Below are positions 1 through 5,514 of a stretch of 7,475 bases of DNA, piece by piece. Numbering within the stretch: position 1 is the first letter of the stretch; each line of letters opens with the position of its first letter. Both the position numbers and the translations under genes were made by a program. The notes beneath the pieces were generated by a model. The model was not told the origin of the DNA, searched no databases, and saw only the letters and a program-made list of their open reading frames with translations. The DNA comes from JBARRS01 sp049644345 (GTDB lineage: Bacteria > Actinomycetota > Thermoleophilia > Gaiellales > Gaiellaceae): the NCBI GenBank assembly GCA_049644345.1, contig JBARRS010000130.1:1-7475 (forward strand), read 5' to 3'.

Positions 1-21
1 CGAAGGCGCATCCTCGTGCTT
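1..21 (-). pseudogene. Fragment duplicating part of the DUF72 gene, cut by the window edge
   Basis: Positions 1-21 match 234-254 at 20 of 21 bases. Read on the minus strand, both copies encode the heptapeptide KHEDAPS, and the one difference (GAC versus GAT) is synonymous. The copy at 234-254 lies in the C-terminal part of the DUF72 gene. Upstream of this edge copy (positions 22 onward) the sequence is hairpin DNA, not DUF72 code, so what is visible is a 3' gene remnant or the edge of a duplicated gene end. The remainder lies outside the window. It could instead be the end of an intact paralogue rearranged by the hairpin element. Confidence 0.4.
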
Positions 22-24
22 AAG

Positions 25-51
25 CGTGGGGGAACCCCTGGTTCCCCCACG
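25..51. repeat. Perfect 11-bp inverted repeat (hairpin)
   Basis: Arms 25-35 and 41-51 (CGTGGGGGAAC / GTTCCCCCACG) pair perfectly over 11 bases around a 5-base loop. No T-run follows on either strand, so it is not a classical terminator. It is the first of four hairpins packed into 1-182 and may be a unit of a dispersed structured repeat (REP-like). This is inferred from structure only. Confidence 0.6.
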
Positions 52-84
52 AGCCCCCTCCTTACGTTCCGGAGAGTCGGGGTG

Positions 85-113
85 AACGTCGCTGGGGCCG
101 CTGCGACGTTTTT
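85..113 (+). terminator. Terminator-like hairpin followed by a T-run
   Basis: Arms 85-92 and 103-110 (AACGTCGC / GCGACGTT) form a perfect 8-bp stem with a 10-base loop, and the right arm runs straight into a five-T tract at 109-113. On the plus strand this has the form of a Rho-independent terminator for a transcript entering from the left. It may equally be one element of the hairpin cluster filling 1-182. Confidence 0.4.
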
Positions 114-126
114 GCTTGCGCGCCTC

Positions 127-147
127 GAGCCGGGCAAAGCCCGGCTC
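127..147. terminator. Strong hairpin downstream of the DUF72 gene
   Basis: Arms 127-135 and 139-147 (GAGCCGGGC / GCCCGGCTC) are a perfect 9-bp GC-rich stem with an AAA loop, 36 bases past the DUF72 stop codon. No U-tract follows on the minus strand, so any termination would rely on the stem alone. A second hairpin lies between it and the gene (149-155 with 163-169). Apart from these structures and the fragment at the edge I see no gene in 1-182. Confidence 0.35.
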
Positions 148-148
148 C

Positions 149-169
149 GGCGGCAAGATCGCTGCCGCC
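149..169. repeat. 7-bp hairpin with an alternative partner
   Basis: Arms 149-155 (GGCGGCA) and 163-169 (TGCCGCC) pair with a 7-base loop. The right arm can instead pair with 173-177 (GCCGC at 164-168 with GCGGC). Mutually exclusive stems of this kind are common in GC-rich structured repeats; no regulatory role is claimed. Confidence 0.35.
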
Positions 170-182
170 CTTGCGGCGTCCC

Positions 183-854
183 CTAGCCGGCGTGCGCAAG
201 CAGTTCGAGCAGCCGCTCCGCGTAGCTCGGCGCCGAAGGCGCGTCCTCGTGCTTGAAATAGACGTAGACGGCGATGCCGTCGGCGAGCAGGGGCCGTAAC
301 CGCTCGGCCCAAACCTGGAGCGCGGCCTCGTCGTACGGCGGCTCGCGAATGCGGAGGTAGCGAAGCGGCGCGGCGCCGCCGAGCGAGTTGACCCGGACCG
401 GCACCTCGACGTCGTTCCACGAGGGATGCCGAAACTCGAAGGCGTATTCGAGCTCCGGGTCGAGCGACTCCAGCATCAGCCGAAGGAAGCCGTCGTCGCG
501 CGGCCGCGTCGGCGGCAGCTGCACGAGCACGGGCCCGAGCCGGTCGCCGAGCGCGCGCACGCGCTCGCAGAACGTACCGATCATCTGGAGCCCACCGAAG
601 TGCGTGATCCGGCGGCTCATCTTGACCGCGAAGCGAAAGCTCGTCGGCGTCTGCTCCGCCCACTTGGCGAACTGCTGCTCCGACGGCAGCCGGTAGAAGG
701 TGTTGTTCAGCTCGACGGACGGGAGCCGCTCGGCATAGAGGCGGAGGAACTCGCCCGGCTTCGTCCCGGGCGGATAGAACTCGCCGCGCCAGGACGGGTA
801 CGAAAAGCCGGAGGCGCCGACGTATGCGCCCGTTACACTCGGCTGCGTGGCCAC
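183..854 (-). CDS. DUF72 (YecE-like) family protein, short form
   Basis: This is a 223-residue protein of the DUF72/YecE family, TIM-barrel-like proteins of unknown biochemical role. Family hallmarks are visible in order: YVGASGFSYPSWRGEFYP near residues 11-28, VELNNTFYRLP at 47-57, FRFAVKMSRRITH at 73-85, LGPVLVQLPP at 106-115, FEFRHPSW at 139-146 and VYVYFKHED near the C-terminus. The stretch between RHPSW and RYLRIR (about 147-164) is shorter than in typical DUF72 proteins, where a longer strand-helix segment is found. The GTG at 854-852 was chosen because the family N-terminus begins just after it; the reading frame stays open further upstream, but that sequence is antisense to thyX and unlike the family. 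The gene is head to head with thyX and their start codons overlap. No ribosome binding site stands out. Family assignment is sure, function unknown. Confidence 0.88.
   Translation of the reverse strand: MATQPSVTGAYVGASGFSYPSWRGEFYPPGTKPGEFLRLYAERLPSVELNNTFYRLPSEQQFAKWAEQTPTSFRFAVKMSRRITHFGGLQMIGTFCERVRALGDRLGPVLVQLPPTRPRDDGFLRLMLESLDPELEYAFEFRHPSWNDVEVPVRVNSLGGAAPLRYLRIREPPYDEAALQVWAERLRPLLADGIAVYVYFKHEDAPSAPSYAERLLELLAHAG
834..839 (+). promoter_or_regulatory. Candidate -10 element for leaderless thyX
   Basis: TACACT at 834-839 fits the TAnnnT form of an actinobacterial -10 box and lies 7 bases before the GTG at 847. Transcription would start at or next to the start codon, giving a leaderless mRNA. 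This agrees with the lack of a Shine-Dalgarno sequence. No good -35 box was found. Confidence 0.35.
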
Positions 855-1554
855 AGCGTCCGAAGTGATAGCCGAGAACGTCGTCCCGGTCCTCGACCAC
901 GGCTTCGTGCGGCTCGACGACGCGATGGCAAGCGACCTCTCGGTCGTGAACGGCGCCCGCGTCTCCTTCGCCCGCCACAAGGAGGAGATGGACGAGGCGG
1001 ACGCAGGGCTGATCCGGTTCCTGATGCGCGACAGGCACGGGACGCCCTTCGAGCACAACGCCTTCCGCTTTCACGTGCGCTGCCCGCTCTTCGTGGCGCG
1101 CGAGTGGTTCCGGCACCGCGTCGGCTCGTTCAACGAGTTCTCGATGCGCTACGCGAAGGCGACCGACCAGTTCTACGTTCCCGAGCCGGACGACGTCCGC
1201 AGCCAGGTCGGGAAGCCGGGTGCGTACTCGTTCGAGCCCGTGCCTCCCGACGTCGCCGAGACGACGCGCGACGAGCTACGTGCGGTGTACGAGGCGGCCT
1301 GGGACGCGTACCAGCGGCTCGTCGAGCTCGGCGTCGCGCGGGAGCTTGCCCGGCTGGTGATGCCGGTCGGCGCCTACACCGAGTTCTACTGGACGGTCAA
1401 CGCGCGCTCGCTGATGAACTTCCTCTCCCTGCGAAACGCCGAGTCCGCCCAGCGGGAGATCCGTCGCTACGCCGAGGCCTGCGAGCGCTTCCTCGCGGAG
1501 CTGATGCCGGTCACGTACGACGCGTTCGTCGACAACGGCCGCGTCGCGCCCTAG
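847..1554 (+). CDS. thyX: Flavin-dependent thymidylate synthase ThyX
   Basis: ThyX makes dTMP from dUMP using methylene-tetrahydrofolate as carbon donor and FAD/NADPH as reductant, so it returns tetrahydrofolate rather than dihydrofolate. The protein has 235 residues, close to the usual 220-250. The diagnostic ThyX signature RHRx7S is present as RHRVGSFNEFS at 89-99. It is preceded by GTPFEHNAFRFHV (65-77) and followed by the conserved C-terminal ARLVMP...TEFYWTVNARSLMNFLSLR region (about 168-196), which binds flavin and dUMP in the family. GTG 847 is preferred because it keeps the whole conserved N-terminus; GTG 865 is an alternative that would remove the overlap with the DUF72 gene. No Shine-Dalgarno sequence is evident. 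The stop codon lies in a CTAG that also holds the stop of the convergent anti-sigma gene. Confidence 0.96.
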   Translation: MATASEVIAENVVPVLDHGFVRLDDAMASDLSVVNGARVSFARHKEEMDEADAGLIRFLMRDRHGTPFEHNAFRFHVRCPLFVAREWFRHRVGSFNEFSMRYAKATDQFYVPEPDDVRSQVGKPGAYSFEPVPPDVAETTRDELRAVYEAAWDAYQRLVELGVARELARLVMPVGAYTEFYWTVNARSLMNFLSLRNAESAQREIRRYAEACERFLAELMPVTYDAFVDNGRVAP

Positions 1555-2162
1555 CTCGCCTGCGTCGTCAGGACGGCGGGCGCCATCTCCCGCTTGCCTG
1601 AGCTCTCAGCTTTCACGACCCAGCCGTCTCCGGGCCGGAACGTGTACGGCGCGTTCAGGCGCACGGTCGTGGAGGTGCCCTCGATCTTGAAGGTGCCGCA
1701 GCTGAACTGCCGCGCCCCTCGCGTCAGGTACATCTCGTAGAAGCCGCCGTGGGGCAGCGGCTTCAGCCCGCGCACAGCGAGCTCGAGCGGCCAATTTCCA
1801 GCCCTGTCGCGCTTGCCGATCCGGATCACGGCCGAGGCACTCGGCGCCACCAACGTGCCGTGCATGGGCCGGCTGAACTGCGCCGTGAAACTGTGCCGAC
1901 TGTATCCGGCGACGTACCCGCCGAGGAAGGCGACGAGCGCGATCGCCGCCGCCAGCGCGAGCGCCGCGCCGACGCGGCGCCGGGGGACGAACCGGGCGAC
2001 GACGCCTCCCGCCTCTCGGGAGGACGGCTCGGCAAGAGCAGGGGGCAGCTCGGGCGGAGGTCCCGCAGTGACGAGCAGCTCGTGAACACGCTCTAGGCGA
2101 GCGCGCTCTTCAGCCGGCACGTCGTCGCCGACGAGGTCACGGAAGTCAGGCGTGCGCGTCAT
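1551..2162 (-). CDS. RskA-like membrane anti-sigma factor
   Basis: This is a 203-residue protein predicted to hold the sigma factor encoded just upstream at the membrane. The N-terminal cytoplasmic part (about 1-60) contains an acidic helix and the stretch LERVHELLVTAGPPPELPP. It lacks the HxxxCxxC zinc motif of ZAS anti-sigma factors. One hydrophobic segment at about 64-86 spans the membrane. The outer domain (about 97-203) resembles the RskA C-terminal domain: a PLELAVRGLKPLPHGGFYEMYL block, then CGTF and a beta-rich end. The ATG at 2162 is supported by a strong ribosome binding site (GAGGAGGAG, 5 bases upstream) and overlaps the sigma gene stop in an ATGA, so the two are likely translationally coupled. 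The gene ends tail to tail with thyX. In characterised RskA systems, proteolysis of the anti-sigma factor releases the sigma factor; the inducing signal here is unknown. Confidence 0.82.
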   Translation of the reverse strand: MTRTPDFRDLVGDDVPAEERARLERVHELLVTAGPPPELPPALAEPSSREAGGVVARFVPRRRVGAALALAAAIALVAFLGGYVAGYSRHSFTAQFSRPMHGTLVAPSASAVIRIGKRDRAGNWPLELAVRGLKPLPHGGFYEMYLTRGARQFSCGTFKIEGTSTTVRLNAPYTFRPGDGWVVKAESSGKREMAPAVLTTQAS

Positions 2163-2785
2163 CCCAGCTCCTCCTCGAGTAGACCTGCAAGGCGGGAGAG
2201 TGCGCTGCGGGTGCGCGTCTTCACGGTGCCGAGCGGCATGCCGAGAAACTCTGCGATCTCGCTCTGCGAGAGCCCGCTCCAGTAGGCAAGCTGGATCAGC
2301 GTTCGCTCGTGCTCGGGGAGCTCCTCGAGGGCACGGTGCACACGCCACGCCACCCAGCCGGCCTCCGCGCGCTCGGGGGGCTCGGGCTCCGACGACGGCG
2401 TGTCCCTCGGCTCGGCAACGGGATCGGTGCGGGCCCGGCTGCGGTCGACGATCGCATTGCGGGCGACCGCGTAGAGCCACGGCCCGCCCGCGCCGCGTTC
2501 GGGGCGGTAGCTCGAGGCCGAGCGCCACACCGAGGCGAACGTCTCCTGCGTCGCATCCTCCGCTCGGCCCCGGTCGCCGAGGCGGCGCAGCGCGAGCCCG
2601 AAGACCGGCCGCACGTAGCGCTTGTAGAGGACATCGAAGGCTTCCTGGTCGCGGCTCGCGACTCGCGTGATCAACTCCGAGTCGCTGCATCCCGTGGCCG
2701 GGAGGCGCGCCGCCTCGTTCCGGACCTGGGCCGTGCCGGGCATGTCGAGGGCGAGTTCCATCTCCTTCGTCTGATTACGCGGCAT
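2159..2785 (-). CDS. ECF-type RNA polymerase sigma factor (SigK-like)
   Basis: This is a 208-residue group 4 (ECF) sigma factor that directs RNA polymerase to a small regulon. Region 2 covers about 46-115, with FDVLYKRYVRPVFGLALRRL and the DATQETFASVWR core; WLYAVARNAIVDRSR follows at 103-117. A Pro/Glu-rich linker (about 121-142) leads to region 4 at 150-203, with ALEELPEHERTLIQLAYW and the helix-turn-helix SQSEIAEFLGMPLGTVKTRTRSALSRL. The pairing with an RskA-like anti-sigma factor points to the SigK-like group. The start is uncertain. The ATG at 2785 overlaps the SDR gene by 11 bases and has no clear ribosome binding site. In-frame ATGs follow at 2761 and 2743, and an AAGGAG lies immediately before 2761. 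Region 2 is intact whichever is used. The sigma factor may regulate its own operon through the control region at 3447-3515. Confidence 0.93.
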   Translation of the reverse strand: MPRNQTKEMELALDMPGTAQVRNEAARLPATGCSDSELITRVASRDQEAFDVLYKRYVRPVFGLALRRLGDRGRAEDATQETFASVWRSASSYRPERGAGGPWLYAVARNAIVDRSRARTDPVAEPRDTPSSEPEPPERAEAGWVAWRVHRALEELPEHERTLIQLAYWSGLSQSEIAEFLGMPLGTVKTRTRSALSRLAGLLEEELG

Positions 2786-3446
2786 CGCTCGGTCTGGATT
2801 GCAGCAGACGACCGCCGTCGACGACGAGAGTGGCGCCGGTGACGAAGTCGGCGCCGGCGAGGTAGAGGACAGCCGACGCGACGTCCTCGGGAGATCCGGT
2901 GCGGCCGAGCAGGCTCTCTTCGGCGCGCCGCTTTTCTTGCCCGGGCTCGACCGCGACTGCTCCAGGCGCGACCCCGCAGACGCGAATCTCGGGCGCGAGC
3001 GCCTTCGCGAACACCCGCGTCAGCATCGCTTGCGCCGCCTTCGCGGCACAGTGAGGAGCGAACGAAGGCCACGGCTGATACGCGGCGACGTCCTCGATCA
3101 TCACGACGGTCCCCCGCGCGCGGCGCAGGTGAGGGATTGCGGCTTGGGTCACGAAGAAGCTGCCCTTTGCGGTCGCGCCGAAGGCGGCGTCCCAGTCCGG
3201 CTCCGCTACCTCCTCGACCGGCTTCGGGGCGAACCCGTCGGCTGCCGCATTCACGAGCAGATCGAGCCCGCCGAGCTCGCGTACCGCGCGCTCCACGAGG
3301 GCACGCGCCTGCTCAGGGCGGGCGACGTCGCCGTCCGCTCGGCCTGCAGCGAGAACCGACCAGCCCTCCCGCTCGAGCCCGGCCGTGACGGCCGAGCCGA
3401 CGCGCCCCGTTCCGCCGGTCACGAGCGCGCGCATGCGAGGAGTCAT
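2775..3446 (-). CDS. SDR-family oxidoreductase, pteridine-reductase-like, Tyr replaced by His
   Basis: This is a 223-residue short-chain dehydrogenase/reductase with a Rossmann fold. The nucleotide-binding motif TGGTGRVG is at 10-17 and the NAA (usually NAG) motif at 66-68. The C-terminal SDR pattern is present: LTRVFAKALAPEIRVCGVAPG, then GSPEDVASAVLYL and TGATLVVDGG. Overall it resembles FabG-like and PTR1/FolM pteridine reductases. In PTR1 the active residues are Asp, Tyr 13 later and Lys 4 after that. Here Asp119 and Lys136 keep that spacing but the Tyr position is His132, and the classical Ser is absent. Activity and substrate are therefore uncertain. The start could be ATG 3446 or ATG 3434; the latter gives the more typical MRALVTGG beginning. 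It is the first gene of an operon with the sigma and anti-sigma genes and overlaps the sigma gene by 11 bases. Confidence 0.87.
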   Translation of the reverse strand: MTPRMRALVTGGTGRVGSAVTAGLEREGWSVLAAGRADGDVARPEQARALVERAVRELGGLDLLVNAAADGFAPKPVEEVAEPDWDAAFGATAKGSFFVTQAAIPHLRRARGTVVMIEDVAAYQPWPSFAPHCAAKAAQAMLTRVFAKALAPEIRVCGVAPGAVAVEPGQEKRRAEESLLGRTGSPEDVASAVLYLAGADFVTGATLVVDGGRLLQSRPSDAA

Positions 3447-3449
3447 AGC

Positions 3450-3478
3450 ACGCCGCAACTTTCTGCCAGTTCCGGCGT
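3450..3478. promoter_or_regulatory. 29-bp dyad in the divergent control region, possible face-to-face ECF promoters
   Basis: Positions 3450-3460 (ACGCCGCAACT) and 3468-3478 (AGTTCCGGCGT) are inverted repeats matching at 10 of 11 bases, with a 7-base spacer. The same bases can be read as ECF-type promoters. On the plus strand GCAAC (3455-3459), 16 bases, then CGTC (3476-3479). On the minus strand GGAAC (3473-3469), 16 bases, then CGTG (3452-3449). The plus promoter would leave a leader of about 30 bases containing AAGGGG. The minus promoter would start within a few bases of the SDR start codon, favouring ATG 3434. A dimeric repressor operator is the main alternative. The dyad is seen; its function is inferred. 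Confidence 0.45.
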
Positions 3479-3500
3479 CATCTAAGGGCCAACGCAAACC

Positions 3501-3506
3501 AAGGGG
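3501..3506 (+). promoter_or_regulatory. Ribosome binding site of the secreted protein gene
   Basis: AAGGGG lies 9 bases before the ATG at 3516 and is the only purine-rich match near that start. It supports this ATG, which also begins an ideal signal peptide. Confidence 0.5.
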
Positions 3507-3515
3507 TCGATTCAC

Positions 3516-4148
3516 ATGCGAAAGCTGACCGTTGCCATCGCGGCGATCGCGGCCTTTTCCGTGGCCGGCGTCGTGACGGCTGCGCCGCCCTCGCTGACGC
3601 TGGCGGCGTCGCCGACAACCGTGAGCTACGGCGCGACGAGCACGCTCTCGGGCACGCTCTCGAGCCACAAGTCAGGGCAGACCGTCACGGTCGAGGGCCA
3701 GGAGTGCGGCAAGACGGCGTTCGCGAAGGTCGCCGACGTCACCACGGGCGCCAACGGCGTCTTCAGCTACCCGGCGAAGCCGACGCTGAACACGATGTAT
3801 CGGGCCCGAGCAAAGAGCGCAACGAGTCCGACGGTGCAGGTGTCGGCGCGTCCGGTGCTGCAGTTGCGCAGGCTCGCCGCGCGGAAGTTCTCGATCGCGG
3901 TGAACGCTGCGCAGTCGTTCGTGGGCAAGTTCGTCTACCTGCAGCGCTACCGCGCGGGCACGAAGAAGTGGACGAACGTCTCCCGCGTGACGCTGAAGAC
4001 GCTGAAGGCCGGAGCCGCGCCGACGCAGATCAGCTCGGCCGCCTTCCGCGTCAAGGTCGCTGCGCGGGTGAAGTTGCGCGCACTCCTGCCGCGCGCAAGC
4101 GCGCAGCCGTGCTACCTCGACGCGCTCAGCAACACGATCCGCAGCTAG
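3516..4148 (+). CDS. Secreted Ig-like beta-sandwich protein of unknown function
   Basis: This is a 210-residue exported protein. It starts with a clear Sec signal peptide: MRKLTV, a hydrophobic core to about residue 20, and a likely cleavage near TAA-APP at 22-23. The mature part begins SLTLAASPTTVSYGATSTLSG, the pattern of bacterial Ig-like domains, and continues through VTVEGQECG, TTGANGVFSY and MYRARAKSATSPTVQVSARP (domain about 25-112). A second, more divergent basic segment (about 113-195) has KFVYLQRYRAGTKKWTNVSRVTL, resembling a second Ig-like repeat. There are two cysteines (64 and 199), which could form a disulfide. No LPxTG motif, lipobox or membrane anchor is seen. It is divergent from the SDR-sigma-anti-sigma operon and shares its control region, so regulation by that sigma factor is plausible. 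No precise function can be given. Confidence 0.82.
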   Translation: MRKLTVAIAAIAAFSVAGVVTAAPPSLTLAASPTTVSYGATSTLSGTLSSHKSGQTVTVEGQECGKTAFAKVADVTTGANGVFSYPAKPTLNTMYRARAKSATSPTVQVSARPVLQLRRLAARKFSIAVNAAQSFVGKFVYLQRYRAGTKKWTNVSRVTLKTLKAGAAPTQISSAAFRVKVAARVKLRALLPRASAQPCYLDALSNTIRS

Positions 4149-4164
4149 AGAGACTTCTCCGGGG

Positions 4165-4194
4165 GGTTGCCGGGGCGGGGGGGCCCCGGCAACC
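4165..4194. terminator. Bidirectional terminator hairpin between convergent genes
   Basis: Arms 4165-4175 (GGTTGCCGGGG) and 4184-4194 (CCCCGGCAACC) pair perfectly over 11 bases with an 8-base loop. The hairpin lies exactly between the stop of the secreted protein gene (4148) and the stop of the convergent sodA (4203). It lacks a U-tract on either side, as is common in high-GC actinobacteria, so the stem probably serves both directions. Confidence 0.75.
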
Positions 4195-4202
4195 GCGCTA
4201 GC

Positions 4203-4829
<627 letters not shown>

Positions 4830-4877
4830 CTTGCGCTCCTTTCTCTCGCTCCAAGAGCAGGCTATATCCTCGCCGTC
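4830..4877. promoter_or_regulatory. Short divergent promoter region between two SOD genes
   Basis: Only 48 bases separate the two start codons, so both promoters must lie here or overlap the coding regions. The AT-rich patch CTATATCC at 4862-4869 is the only -10-like sequence and can be read on both strands (TATATC plus, GATATA minus). Used on the plus strand it would give an almost leaderless mRNA for the 4878 gene, which has no Shine-Dalgarno sequence. Used on the minus strand it leaves room for the sodA ribosome binding site. No regulator site was recognised. Confidence 0.35.
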
Positions 4878-5498
4878 ATGTCCACGCTCGCATACAACCA
4901 CCAGGAGCTTGCCGCGCGGCCGCTGAAGTCGAGCCTGCTCGAGCTCGACGGGATCTCCCGCGAGGCGATCGAGGCGCACTACCGGCTCTACCAGGGCTAC
5001 GTCGCAAAACGGAACGAGATCCTGGGCCGGCTCGCGGACGTCGATCTCTCGGCCGCGAATCAGGTCTACTCCGAGGTGCGGGCGCTCAAGGTCGACCTCA
5101 GCTTTGCGATCGGCGGGATCAAGAATCACGAGATCTACTTCGAGCATCTCGGGGGAGGCGGCGGCGATCCGGATGGGGCGATCGAAGGGCTGATCGCGCG
5201 CGACTTCGGCACCGTCGGCGACTGGCGTGCCGACCTGAAGGCAACCGGGATGGCGGGTCGCGGCTGGGCGTGGACAGCCTACGACTGGGACGAGCAGCAG
5301 CTGTTCAACTACGTCGGGGACGCGCAGAACGCGTTCCCGATCTGGAATGCGACACCGCTCATCGCGCTAGACGTCTACGAGCACGCGTACTTCATCGACT
5401 ACCAGACCGACCGCGCCTCCTACATCGATGCGTTCTTCAACAACCTCGACTGGGACGTCGTGAACACCTGGGTCGAGCAGTACGGCATCCGTCTCTAG
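4878..5498 (+). CDS. Second Fe/Mn-type superoxide dismutase, divergent subfamily
   Basis: This is a 206-residue Fe/Mn superoxide dismutase-fold protein, clearly different from its neighbour. The ligand set is kept: His34 (in EAHYRLYQGYV), His84 (in KNHEIYFEHL), Asp165 and His169 (in DVYEHAYFIDY). Tyr41 matches the gateway Tyr, and Gln150 falls at the place of the Mn-type active-site Gln by spacing to Asp165. Differences are the N-terminus (NHQELAARPLKSSLLELDGIS), the loss of the HH.KHH cluster, NHEIYFEHL in place of NHSLFW, and a glycine-rich loop at 91-96. I believe this variant recurs in actinobacteria and is usually labelled superoxide dismutase. Dismutase activity is likely but not certain. 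There is no signal peptide. The ATG at 4878 begins the recognisable protein; the mRNA may be almost leaderless. Confidence 0.87.
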   Translation: MSTLAYNHQELAARPLKSSLLELDGISREAIEAHYRLYQGYVAKRNEILGRLADVDLSAANQVYSEVRALKVDLSFAIGGIKNHEIYFEHLGGGGGDPDGAIEGLIARDFGTVGDWRADLKATGMAGRGWAWTAYDWDEQQLFNYVGDAQNAFPIWNATPLIALDVYEHAYFIDYQTDRASYIDAFFNNLDWDVVNTWVEQYGIRL

Positions 5499-5514
5499 GG
5501 CAGAGCCGCGCGGG

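Noticed and set aside
855..1058. N-terminal extension of the DUF72 frame (68 codons)
   Set aside because: It is antisense to the thyX start region and unlike DUF72 proteins, whose conserved N-terminus begins just after residue 854 in this frame.
426..1601. A 391-codon plus-strand open frame across the DUF72 gene and thyX
   Set aside because: Its product is Arg/Ala/Pro-rich with no recognisable domain, and it overlaps two genes with clear family motifs. Long spurious frames are expected at this GC content.
2163..2690. Extension of the anti-sigma frame upstream into the sigma gene
   Set aside because: It is an out-of-frame shadow of the sigma factor. The ATG at 2162 has a strong ribosome binding site and the typical ATGA coupling.
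3447..3668. Upstream extension of the SDR frame
   Set aside because: The Arg-rich leader is antisense to the signal peptide region of the secreted protein gene; SDR proteins start just before the TGxxxGxG motif.
4830..5147. Upstream extension of the sodA frame
   Set aside because: It is antisense to the second SOD gene, and the family N-terminus starts at ATG 4829 after a good ribosome binding site.
5499..5514. Terminator between the second SOD gene and folE2
   Set aside because: The 16-base gap has no inverted repeat able to form a stable stem; the convergent transcripts probably overlap.
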